DNA of 21,641 bases from Acidimicrobiia bacterium (GTDB lineage: Bacteria > Actinomycetota > Acidimicrobiia > Spongiisociales > ZC4RG35): positions 1 through 21,641 of the forward strand of contig JAOUGY010000018.1 in assembly GCA_029865445.1 (NCBI GenBank), given 5' to 3'. Made by a program: the position numbers and the translations under genes. The notes under the pieces are model-generated. The model was not told where the DNA came from, searched no databases, and saw only the letters and a list, made by a program, of their open reading frames with translations. Position 1 is the stretch's first letter. Every line of letters starts with the position of its first letter. This document shows, piece after piece, positions 7,303 through 13,867 of this stretch.

Positions 7303-7540
7303 ATGACCGACGGGCAACCCGCGATGGGCAGACAATCAAGGTTCGACGTCCACGGCGACTACGAAGTCCTGGCAGCGCTACGCCGCGCCCACCCCACCCC
7401 GCTCCGTCCCTAAGACCTCGCCGACCGAGTCATGATCAGCGCATCCGGCATCACCGGCCGCCTCGACCGCCTCGAGAACGCAGGCCTTGTCAAACGGGCA
7501 CCACACCCCACCGACCGACGCTCCACCCTCATCGAGATCG
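7303..7540 (+). pseudogene. Remnant of a MarR-family regulator gene
   Basis: Frame 1 from ATG 7303 reads through FDVHGDYEVLAALRRAHPTPLRP, meets TAA at 7411-7413, then continues as DLADRVMISASGITGRLDRLENAGLVKRAPHPTDRRS. That is the winged helix of MarR regulators, with the DRR wing tip. The 5' dimerisation helix is short or absent. After LIEI the frame loses MarR similarity and runs into unrelated sequence. An in-frame stop and a lost C-terminus mean the gene is broken. ATG 7432 could still give a short wing fragment, unlikely to be functional. It lies 16 bp after the response regulator gene and may once have regulated the MMPL module. Confidence 0.7.
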
Positions 7541-7562
7541 GGGCGAGTTTCGCTACGGTCAG

Positions 7563-8006
7563 GTGGCGGAAATGGTCGAGGTGGAGGCGGTCAGCATCGA
7601 AATCCGGGAACAGCGCAAGGAAGACGACAACGAGGGGGCCAGGTCACGGGAGGAACTCATCAAACAACTGGTCGAGCGGCGCATAGCCGAAGATCCCGGT
7701 GGCACCGTCATCAACATCGGCGCCCATCACGCCCAGAAGTCGCATCTCATGGGCACCGAGCAGCAGTGGCTGGGCGACTACCTTGCGCACGAGAGCCCGG
7801 TGGTCGAAGGGCCGATCATCGTCATCGGCTCCACGTCGGCCCGCACCGAGCTAGAAGCGCTTGTTCATCGGCGGCTCGTCCCGGAGTGGCTGACCCGAGG
7901 TAGTGTCTCGAGTTCGCTGAGTGTTCTGCCAGACCGCCCAGATCACTCACCGCCCAAACCGATCTCGCGCACCCTTGACAGCGCGAGATCCGGCAATCTG
8001 CGCTAG
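7563..8006 (+). pseudogene. Truncated gene of unknown family
   Basis: An open frame of 147 codons, from GTG 7563, that looks like the C-terminal part of a larger protein. A charged helical stretch (EAVSIEIREQRKEDD, EELIKQLVERRIAED) precedes a beta-alpha segment GGTVINIGAHHAQKSHLMGT, then EQQWLGDYLA and GPIIVIGSTSARTELE. The G-x-HHA-K pattern faintly recalls erythromycin-esterase or ChaN-like folds, but I would not assign it. The frame remains open upstream into the MarR remnant, so the two were probably joined by a deletion near 7530-7545. No ribosome site is seen. The last 30 residues after WLTRG look non-native. Confidence 0.45.
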
Positions 8007-8032
8007 CGACCCATTATCTGGCAAGCCCGGCG

Positions 8033-8524
8033 TCATCGGCCGGGCAGACCGTGACAGTGCTTGTACTTTAGGCCAGACCCGCATGGACAGCGTTCGTTGC
8101 GACCGACTTTGGTCTCCGCCTCAACTGGGTGGGCACTCGTCTTCACTGCGAACTCGACTCGCCGCTCTCGGGTCTCGAGCTCGTTCTCCCTCGCGCGGAG
8201 GTGGGCGTTCCACGCCTGGAGGCGTCCTTCGACAACCGCCGCCTTCTCCTCTCGGCGAGTGACCTGCTCCTGCCGTGCGGCCAGTTCAAACGCCGGCAGG
8301 TGATCGTCGGTCTGATCACCGAACACGCTGACCAGTTCCCGATCGATCAACATGGCGATGGCACGACCCATCGAGACTCCGGCCGTGTCGCAGTAGCGCT
8401 TCCACGTCGAACACTTGGCCGCCGTCACCGGCACCCTCACCATCCGATCCGTTTCGTCCTGTCCCAAACCGGCCAACAGCTTGCGGTCGATCGTGGCCAG
8501 AACGCCACGGTCGATGTCGGTCAT
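8033..8524 (-). CDS. Probable RHH DNA-binding protein with coiled coil and C-terminal SEC-C zinc motif
   Basis: A 163-aa protein in three parts. Residues about 27-65 (RMVRVPVTAAKCSTWKRYC, then GVSMGRAIAMLIDREL) have the strand-helix-helix pattern of a ribbon-helix-helix dimer. Residues about 80-125 form a charged coiled coil (EQVTRREEKAAVVEGRLQAW, RARENELETRERR). The end, VGRNERCPCGSGLKYKHCHG, is a SEC-C motif with ligands C-x-C and C-H, as at the SecA C-terminus, where it binds zinc. GGAGGAG (8527-8533) precedes the ATG, and a perfect palindrome lies right before it. The RHH call is mine from pattern; the SEC-C call is strong. Its place near the recombinase suggests an islet regulator. The frame looks intact. 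Confidence 0.75.
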   Translation of the reverse strand: MTDIDRGVLATIDRKLLAGLGQDETDRMVRVPVTAAKCSTWKRYCDTAGVSMGRAIAMLIDRELVSVFGDQTDDHLPAFELAARQEQVTRREEKAAVVEGRLQAWNAHLRARENELETRERRVEFAVKTSAHPVEAETKVGRNERCPCGSGLKYKHCHGLPGR

Positions 8525-9081
8525 CGTCTCCTCCGTCTACATGTAGACATCCCGCAACTTGTTGCACGTGCGTGTGGAACTGACAGGGTGCGGTGCGCGA
8601 TGCGCGTCTGGACTCGGCTGGCTGGAGGATCGGTCCCTGGGTCGGCGAATCGGTTCCTCTGGGCAGCGAGTGCGAGAGGTGTCGTCGCGTCCGTCGTGTG
8701 ATCGAGACGTCGTTCATAGGAAGGCGTCGAGGTCATGGCGATTTCCTGGGCAGGCGACCTGGGGTTGCGAGCGTCACCACCCGAACAGCAGATGGCTCCG
8801 GGTGGTCAGCCCGCGGGCCACGGCCGCCATCCACCCGCTCATTGATCCAATCGAGGTCGCTGATTCGTTCCATGGCCACCACATCACTGGATGACCCTCT
8901 CCCCCGAGTGTCAACAACCCTGTCAGCCGCCCTCCACCCGCAAACCTCAGCGGACCCCGAATTGCGGCCCTGACCTGGCGAAACACCGTGAGTGGCATCG
9001 AAATGGCATTGGGATGACAGGGTGCCATCGCATCCTCGGAGGCACCACACAAGGTCACCTCCACGCGGCGGATCGAAGTCC
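8525..9081. other. 557-bp spacer between the SEC-C gene and the recombinase
   Basis: Apart from palindromes at its left edge I find no gene here. Reading frames on both strands lack domains, and no excisionase-like HTH is recognisable. GCAACTTGTTGC (8554-8565) and the overlapping GCACGTGC (8564-8571) are additional small palindromes next to the SEC-C operator. The rest may be regulatory sequence or a decayed gene. Confidence 0.4.
8535..8548. promoter_or_regulatory. Palindromic operator of the RHH/SEC-C gene
   Basis: GTCTACATGTAGAC is a perfect 14-bp palindrome just before the GGAGGAG ribosome site, 10 bp from the ATG. Ribbon-helix-helix repressors bind short palindromes of this kind at their own promoters, so autoregulation is likely but inferred. 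Confidence 0.55.
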
Positions 9082-10221
9082 ATGGCCCACATCGAGAAAC
9101 GACCCGATCGCCCCAAACCCTGGCGGGTCCGCTACCGCGACCCCACCGGCCGGGAACGATCCAAGAGTTTCGCACGCAAGGCCGACGCCGACCGGTTCGC
9201 GGCCACTGTCCAAGCCGACCTCATCCGCGGCGACTGGACCGACCCCCGCCTCTCTCACACCACCCTCGCCGAGTGGGCCGAACGGTGGCTCCGAACCAAG
9301 ACTCATCTCAAACCCAAGACCCTCGCCGGCTACCAGTCGCACCTCGATGTCCACGTCCTCCCCGCCTTCGGCCGCTACCAGCTGCGCCACATCGACCGGA
9401 TGGCGGTCGAGGAATGGATCGCCGATCTCCAAGCTGCGGGTCTCGGTCCCTCCGGGATACGGCAGGCCCGCCAGGTCCTCAACAGCATGCTGACCCTTGC
9501 CGTCGACACCGGCCACCTGGCGACCAACCCGGTCGACCGAGTGCGCACCCCGCGGCAACCCGAACCGCAGATGCTGTTCCTCGACGCCGACCAAGTCGAC
9601 GAACTCGCCGCCACCATCCGTCAGCCCTATGGGACTCTCGTCTATCTGCTCGCCTACGGCGGACTCCGCTGGGGAGAAGCTGCCGCACTGCGAGGAGGAC
9701 GGTGTGACCTCACCAGGTCCCGCATCGAGGTGGCCGAATCGGTGTCAGAAGTCGGAGGCGAACTCCACTACGGGCCCACCAAGAACCATCGCAGCCGCAT
9801 CATCGGCATCCCCCGATTCCTCCGTGATCTGCTCGACGAGCACCTCACCCAACACGAGCCCAACGAACCCGACGCCCTCGTGTTCACCTCACCGGATGGT
9901 GCACCGCTCCGCAACGGCAACTTCCGGCGGCGGATCTGGTACCCCGCCGTCGAGAAGACCGGACTCCCCGAGGGCCTCCGCATCCACGACCTCCGCCACA
10001 CCTGCGCCAGCCTCCTCATCGCCGCCGGCGCAAACCCCAAAGCCGTCCAAACCCATCTCGGTCACTCCTCCATCACCGTCACAATGGACCGCTACACCCA
10101 CCTCTTCCCCTCAGACATCGACCACCTCATCCGACGACTCGAAGACATCCGGACTCGAACTCCCGCGGCCCAACCGCGGCCCAGGGACCGTTCACGCGGC
10201 ATCGACATCGGCGGCAGATGA
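9082..10221 (+). CDS. Tyrosine recombinase / integrase of the islet
   Basis: A 379-aa phage-type integrase. The N-terminal part (PWRVRYRDPTGRERSKSFARKADADRF) is an arm-DNA-binding domain. It is followed by a SAM-like core-binding domain (residues about 56-155, with LAEWAERWL and NSMLTLAVDTG) and the catalytic domain. R196 (GGLRWGE), K234, H302 and R305 (HDLRHT), H328 (LGHSS) and nucleophile Y338 (DRYTH) are all present, so it should be active. I chose ATG 9082 because the arm domain begins there; the frame is open to 8992 but that extension is not protein-like. Its stop is 41 bp from the tRNA-Thr 3' end. The last codons contain the right arm repeat. No excisionase is evident. Confidence 0.92.
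   Translation: MAHIEKRPDRPKPWRVRYRDPTGRERSKSFARKADADRFAATVQADLIRGDWTDPRLSHTTLAEWAERWLRTKTHLKPKTLAGYQSHLDVHVLPAFGRYQLRHIDRMAVEEWIADLQAAGLGPSGIRQARQVLNSMLTLAVDTGHLATNPVDRVRTPRQPEPQMLFLDADQVDELAATIRQPYGTLVYLLAYGGLRWGEAAALRGGRCDLTRSRIEVAESVSEVGGELHYGPTKNHRSRIIGIPRFLRDLLDEHLTQHEPNEPDALVFTSPDGAPLRNGNFRRRIWYPAVEKTGLPEGLRIHDLRHTCASLLIAAGANPKAVQTHLGHSSITVTMDRYTHLFPSDIDHLIRRLEDIRTRTPAAQPRPRDRSRGIDIGGR
10161..10186 (+). repeat. Recombinase arm-type direct repeat, right copy
   Basis: This copy matches 166-191 at 25 of 26 positions. It lies within the last codons of the integrase gene (encoding AAQPRPR) and about 105 bp from the right tRNA core. Overlap of an arm site with the integrase 3' end is compatible with an element whose integrase abuts its attachment site. 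Confidence 0.6.
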
Positions 10222-10222
10222 C

Positions 10223-10250
10223 AGAAGCCCCCGCAAACACGGGGGCTTCT
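10223..10250. terminator. Bidirectional terminator between integrase and tRNA-Thr
   Basis: AGAAGCCCCC and GGGGGCTTCT form a perfect 10-bp stem with an 8-nt loop, starting 2 nt after the integrase stop and ending 12 nt past the tRNA 3' end. It can serve both the plus-strand integrase and the minus-strand tRNA. Confidence 0.82.
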
Positions 10251-10262
10251 CGATGATGTGAG

Positions 10263-10339
10263 TGGAGCTGGCGGTGGGACTCGAACCCACGACCTGCTGA
10301 TTACAAGTCAGCTGCTCTGGCCAACTGAGCTACGCCAGC
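10263..10339 (-). tRNA. tRNA-Thr (anticodon UGU)
   Basis: The minus strand folds into a full cloverleaf of 77 nt including encoded CCA. The acceptor is GCTGGCG/CGCCAGC, the D stem GCTC/GAGC, the anticodon stem GCTGA/TCAGC with loop CTTGTAA (anticodon TGT, codon ACA), and the T stem GTGGG/CCCAC with loop TTCGAGT. It decodes threonine. It lies 58 bp after rlmB. Bases 10263-10309 are duplicated in altered form at 17-63, so this gene is the right attachment site. Under the usual model its 3' half came from the element and its 5' half from the host. Confidence 0.97.
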
Positions 10340-10397
10340 GTGATGGACAGGATACCGCCGCTTGGCCCGGCGTTTGGATGGTCGACGAGTAGCCGCC

Positions 10398-11111
10398 TCA
10401 GGATCGGGAACGGAGGATTTCGAAACAGGCCAGCGCCGCCGCAACAGACGCGTTCAAACTCTCGGTACCCGACGCCATGGGGATCGACGCCACCACGTCC
10501 ACCCGGTCGCGGACCAGCCGGTGCAAACCCGTCTCCCCACCGACGACGACCGCCACGGGTTGGTTCAGGAGGGGATGATTGAACAACGAATCATCGCCGG
10601 ACGCATCCAAACCGATCGTCCACACGTCCAGACGCTTGCACTGACCGACGGCATCGGCGATCGATGAGACCTGGGCGACCCGGCACCGTTCGAGCGCACC
10701 GGCCGCGGCCTTGAAGGCAGCGGCACCGAGCGGGGCGGCCCTCCGGCCAGGAACGACGAGTCGCGGTACGCCTGCCGCCACGGCGCTGCGTGCGATGGCG
10801 CCCACGTTGTGAGGGTCCTCGACATGATCGACCATCACGAGCGCCGCAGGCGTGGCCTCGGCAACCAGATCGTCGAGGGCCGTGAAACGGATCGGTGTAC
10901 ACCGGGCGACCACACCTTGGGGAGCCGTGGTGCGGGCAAGCGGACGCACATCGTCGGAAACAGACACAGAAATTCCGGCAGCCTGGGCCTGTTCGGCGAG
11001 TTCGTCTCCCCGGCCTCGCTCGAAGAAGAGCTTCGTGACGCGACCAGCCTCCAGTGCGGCGGCGACCGCATGGAGCCCTTCGACGCTATCGCCGAATCCA
11101 GCGGCTGCCAT
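10398..11111 (-). CDS. rlmB: 23S rRNA (guanosine-2'-O-)-methyltransferase RlmB, SpoU/TrmH family
   Basis: A 237-aa SPOUT methyltransferase that methylates the ribose of a 23S rRNA guanosine (G2251 in E. coli) using SAM. The N-terminal substrate-binding part starts VEGLHAVAAALEAG. The knotted catalytic domain shows motif 1 DPHNVGAIARSA, motif 2 VVVGGETGLHRL and motif 3 IPMASGTESLNASVAAALACFEI. It is a normal length for the family. The ATG overlaps the end of cysS by 26 nt, so the genes are co-transcribed. The cysS-rlmB pairing is widespread in actinobacteria. Other SpoU members methylate tRNA, so the exact target is inferred from family and context. Confidence 0.88.
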   Translation of the reverse strand: MAAAGFGDSVEGLHAVAAALEAGRVTKLFFERGRGDELAEQAQAAGISVSVSDDVRPLARTTAPQGVVARCTPIRFTALDDLVAEATPAALVMVDHVEDPHNVGAIARSAVAAGVPRLVVPGRRAAPLGAAAFKAAAGALERCRVAQVSSIADAVGQCKRLDVWTIGLDASGDDSLFNHPLLNQPVAVVVGGETGLHRLVRDRVDVVASIPMASGTESLNASVAAALACFEILRSRS

Positions 11112-12498
11112 CGGCTCCGTCCTCCACGGTGATGCCGATCTGCGCCAAACGGTCGCGGATCGTGTCGCTCAAGGCAAAATCCTTCGAGGCCCTCGCCTCG
11201 GACCGATGCGCGACCAGCCGGTCGAGTATCTCTTCGATCGAACCCTGCGCATCAACACCCAGCTCCGCGGCGAGATCCGAAACGGGCGCAGCCAGGTCGT
11301 CGAGCTTTCCCTCGACCGCGGCCAGACCGAGCACGTCGACCATCACGCGTACCGCCTCGGCGATCGCGCCGGTTGGGATGCCTTCGTCGAGCTCTCGATT
11401 CGCTTCGCGGACGGCGTCGAAGAGAACACCCAACGCCTCGGGAGTCGCGAAGTCTTCGTCCATCGCCTCACGGAATCGGTCCAGCACCTCGGCATCCGGT
11501 TCTCCTGGGTCCGGCCCGATCCGCTCGAGCAGGCGATCGACACGGGTCAACGCCGTTTGGGCGTCGCGCAAGAGTTCCTCGGAGAACTCGAGCGGGGACC
11601 GATAGTGAGCCCGGAGGTAGAAGAGTCTCACGGCACGCCCACCGAACAACTCGATCGCCTCTTGGAGGTCGATCAGGTGGCCGGTGGACTTCGACATCTT
11701 CTCGCCGCCGAGATTGACCATCCCGTTGTGAAGCCAATAGCGGGCGAACAGTGCCCCGTTGGCACCCTCCGACTGAGCGATCTCGTTCTCGTGATGGGGG
11801 AAGATCAGGTCCGCTCCCCCGCCGTGGATGTCGAAGGTGACACCGAGGTGCCTCTTCGCCATCGCCGAACACTCGATGTGCCAGCCCGGGCGCCCCGGCG
11901 CCCACGGGGCGTCCCAAGCCGGCTCGCCGGGCTTGGCGGCCTTCCACACCGCAAAATCGAGCGGGTCGTGTTTGATGTCGGAAACCTCGACCCTCGCCCC
12001 CGATCGCAGTTCGTCGACCTTGCGTCCAGACAGGCGGCCGTAGCTCTCCAGGGTCCGCACGGAGAAGTACACGTCGCCGTTCTCGGCCGGGTAGGCGAGA
12101 CCACGGTCGATCAGTTCCGCGATCATCGAGAGCATCTCGGGGATGTGCTCGGTGGCCTTCGGTTCCACATCGGGCGGGCGCACGCCGAGGGCGTCGAAGA
12201 CGCCATGGAAGATCCCCGCCATCCGCTCGGCCCGCTCGGCCATCGACTCGCCCGACTCGATGGCGGCGGCGATGATCTTGTCCTCCACGTCGGTGATGTT
12301 GCGAACGTAGGTGACCTCGAAGCCTCGCCACTCCAGGTAGCGACGAATCATGTCGAACACGACGGCGAAGCGACCATGACCGAGATGCGGTTCGGACTGG
12401 ACGGTCGGGCCACAGATGTACATCCCGACTTTGCCGGATTCCTGCGGTTCGAAATCCTCGACGCGACGGCCGAGCGTGTTGAAGACCTTGATCGACAT
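11086..12498 (-). CDS. cysS: Cysteinyl-tRNA synthetase
   Basis: A 470-aa class I synthetase that charges tRNA-Cys. The ATP motif is PHLGHGR (HIGH variant) and the second signature is KMSKSTG. Zinc ligands are recognisable in MYICGPTV, HIECSAMA and HHENEIAQSEG. The C-terminal third holds the DALR and anticodon domains. I took ATG 12498 (MSIKVFNTLGRR) because it matches the family N-terminus. A TTG at 12534 overlaps the ispF stop as TTGA and would add 12 residues; given the overlapping starts elsewhere in this operon it cannot be excluded. The gene sits between ispF and rlmB. Confidence 0.95.
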   Translation of the reverse strand: MSIKVFNTLGRRVEDFEPQESGKVGMYICGPTVQSEPHLGHGRFAVVFDMIRRYLEWRGFEVTYVRNITDVEDKIIAAAIESGESMAERAERMAGIFHGVFDALGVRPPDVEPKATEHIPEMLSMIAELIDRGLAYPAENGDVYFSVRTLESYGRLSGRKVDELRSGARVEVSDIKHDPLDFAVWKAAKPGEPAWDAPWAPGRPGWHIECSAMAKRHLGVTFDIHGGGADLIFPHHENEIAQSEGANGALFARYWLHNGMVNLGGEKMSKSTGHLIDLQEAIELFGGRAVRLFYLRAHYRSPLEFSEELLRDAQTALTRVDRLLERIGPDPGEPDAEVLDRFREAMDEDFATPEALGVLFDAVREANRELDEGIPTGAIAEAVRVMVDVLGLAAVEGKLDDLAAPVSDLAAELGVDAQGSIEEILDRLVAHRSEARASKDFALSDTIRDRLAQIGITVEDGADGSRWIRR

Positions 12499-12530
12499 GC
12501 GACGGCGGATGATAGGGAGCGCCGTAGCAG

Positions 12531-13010
12531 TCAAGAAACGTCGACGGTGACCACGGCTAACGCGGCGATCCCCTCACCCCGTCCCGTCAATCCGAGCCCA
12601 TCAGTGGTTGTGGCCTTCACAGACACCTGCTGGACACCAAGCCCGAGTGCGCCGGCGAGGCCGGCTCGAATTCCGTCCCTGTGGGGAGAGACCCGGATGG
12701 ACTGCGCCACGACCGTGACGTCTGCGAATGAGAGGACCACTCCCCGATCGCCCGCCATCCGCACACACGTGCGGAGAAGGTCGAGCGACGACACGTCGTG
12801 CCAGCGGGGATCCGACGAAGGGAAGTGCTGGCCCAAGTCACCGAGAACCGCGGCGCCGAGGATGGCATCGCAGACCGCATGGGCGGCTACGTCCCCATCT
12901 GAAGTGGCAACGACGCCTTCCTGGGCGTCCACCACCACGCCTCCCAGCAGGACCGGTGGTGGTCCGCCGAGCCGATGGACGTCCATTCCGAACGCGGTTC
13001 GCGTCGTCAC
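12531..13010 (-). CDS. ispF: 2-C-methyl-D-erythritol 2,4-cyclodiphosphate synthase
   Basis: A 159-aa enzyme of the non-mevalonate isoprenoid pathway. It cyclises CDP-methylerythritol phosphate to MEcPP with release of CMP. The metal motif GMDVHRL is near residues 8-14. The signature TSDGDVAAHAVCDAILGAA with LGDLGQHFP follows, and the C-terminus has KATTTDGLGLTGRGEGIAA. The length matches the stand-alone enzyme. I chose GTG 13010, which overlaps the stop of the 90-aa ORF as GTGA. The longer open frame to 13220 is low-complexity arginine-rich sequence antisense in nature and would not be translated. ispD, its frequent neighbour, is not in this window. Confidence 0.93.
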   Translation of the reverse strand: MTTRTAFGMDVHRLGGPPPVLLGGVVVDAQEGVVATSDGDVAAHAVCDAILGAAVLGDLGQHFPSSDPRWHDVSSLDLLRTCVRMAGDRGVVLSFADVTVVAQSIRVSPHRDGIRAGLAGALGLGVQQVSVKATTTDGLGLTGRGEGIAALAVVTVDVS

Positions 13011-13279
13011 GACCCGCTCAACGCCGATTCGATGAGCATCGCGGCCTCCGAATCGTCGACCCCGGCCTCGGCGGCCACCGGAGGTATCAGGCGACGGCGG
13101 GCGCTCACCGCCATTCTCAGTAGGGCGGGTGAGTCGGCCCGACCGTTGAGGTCGCGGGCGAGACGGGCAACATCGAGCGGGTCGTGGGACGTCGAGAGCT
13201 CGTTGAGTCTCCGATACCAACTCCGATGCGAAGCCGATGGGGGCTCGGGCGAAGAACGGAGCACCTCGAGAATCGTCAC
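13007..13279 (-). CDS. Small protein resembling the CarD C-terminal domain alone
   Basis: A 90-aa protein between carD and ispF. Its GTG overlaps the carD stop as GTGA and its stop overlaps the ispF GTG as GTGA, so it is strictly coupled to both. From residue about 19 it aligns with the helical C-terminal domain of the CarD encoded just upstream: WYRRLNELSTSHDPLDVARL against WYKVLNEKMTSGDIFQVAEV, then ARDLN against VRDLN, SPALLRM against SPALKRM, and VDDSEAAMLIESAL against IDDEEAVKRLDRAL. The RNA polymerase-interacting Tudor-like domain is missing. In full-length CarD the C-terminal domain contacts promoter DNA, so this could compete with or modulate CarD. That is inference; I know of no named family. 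Confidence 0.8.
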   Translation of the reverse strand: MTILEVLRSSPEPPSASHRSWYRRLNELSTSHDPLDVARLARDLNGRADSPALLRMAVSARRRLIPPVAAEAGVDDSEAAMLIESALSGS

Positions 13280-13818
13280 TCGATGGGATCGAAGACCGGA
13301 AGGGCGCGGTCGAGGCGCTTGACGGCCTCTTCGTCGTCGATGTCGAGAGCGAATTCGAGTTCGGACGTGAGTGTCAATCGGGCCCGCGAGAGCATGCGCT
13401 TCAGTGCCGGTGAGATGCCCTTCGTCTGCTGGGCGAAGTTGAGGTCCCGAACCACCTCGGCCACTTGAAAGATGTCACCCGAGGTCATCTTCTCGTTGAG
13501 GACCTTGTACCAGCGGCTCCAGTTGGAACCCGCCTCCTGTGGCTCGTCTTTCAGGACGGACAGCACGTTGCGAGCTTGGGTCTTCGAGATGATCGGGCGG
13601 ATCACTTCCTCGATCTTGTCCACCGGCACCATCACAGTGAGTTGCTCGGTGGCGATGTCGAGCACGTAGTAGTCGCGCTTCTCGCCGGCGAACTCCTGCT
13701 TCACCTTCTTGGCGATCGTCGCTGCCCCGTGCTGCGGGTGGACGACTTTGTCGCCCACCCCATACTTGGAGCTCTTGGAGGCGCGGCTGGACGAGGTGGT
13801 TGTTTTCTTGGCGGTCAT
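13276..13818 (-). CDS. carD: CarD-family transcription factor (RNA polymerase-binding)
   Basis: A 180-aa homologue of mycobacterial CarD / CdnL. After a Ser/Lys-rich leader (MTAKKTTTSSSRASKSS) comes the polymerase-interacting domain (residues about 18-80, KYGVGDKVVHPQHGAATI to PVDKIEEVIRP). The helical DNA-binding domain follows (NWSRWYKVLNEKMTSGDIFQ to AVKRLDRALPVF). The tryptophan in SRWYKVLN is the residue known to wedge into the upstream edge of the transcription bubble. The protein stabilises the open complex, notably at rRNA promoters. The mycobacterial protein is about 162 aa; the extra length is the leader. A -10-like TAGAAT lies 12 nt before the ATG. It heads the operon with the small CarD-like ORF and ispF. 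Confidence 0.93.
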   Translation of the reverse strand: MTAKKTTTSSSRASKSSKYGVGDKVVHPQHGAATIAKKVKQEFAGEKRDYYVLDIATEQLTVMVPVDKIEEVIRPIISKTQARNVLSVLKDEPQEAGSNWSRWYKVLNEKMTSGDIFQVAEVVRDLNFAQQTKGISPALKRMLSRARLTLTSELEFALDIDDEEAVKRLDRALPVFDPIE

Positions 13819-13830
13819 AGAAGGCCGCTC

Positions 13831-13836
13831 ATTCTA
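13831..13836 (-). promoter_or_regulatory. -10-like box of carD
   Basis: On the minus strand TAGAAT lies 12 nt before the carD ATG, giving a very short leader. No good -35 box is visible. disA ends only 49 bp upstream of carD, so read-through from the disA operon is also possible. Confidence 0.4.
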
Positions 13837-13867
13837 CCCGAGCCTCCGACGAAGCGAGCCGGACCGG

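Noticed and set aside
8992..9081. Integrase start at ATG 8992
   Set aside because: The 30 extra residues are His/Arg/Pro-rich without domain similarity; the arm-binding domain begins at ATG 9082.
8559..9493. Plus- and minus-strand frames of 110-200 codons before and within the integrase start, considered as an excisionase
   Set aside because: None shows a winged-helix or MerR-like HTH, and most overlap the integrase in another frame.
10852..13035. A 727-codon plus-strand open frame across rlmB, cysS and ispF
   Set aside because: It is antisense to three clearly recognised genes, has no domain and is rich in Arg/His/Pro/Ser, as expected of a shadow of GC-rich coding sequence.
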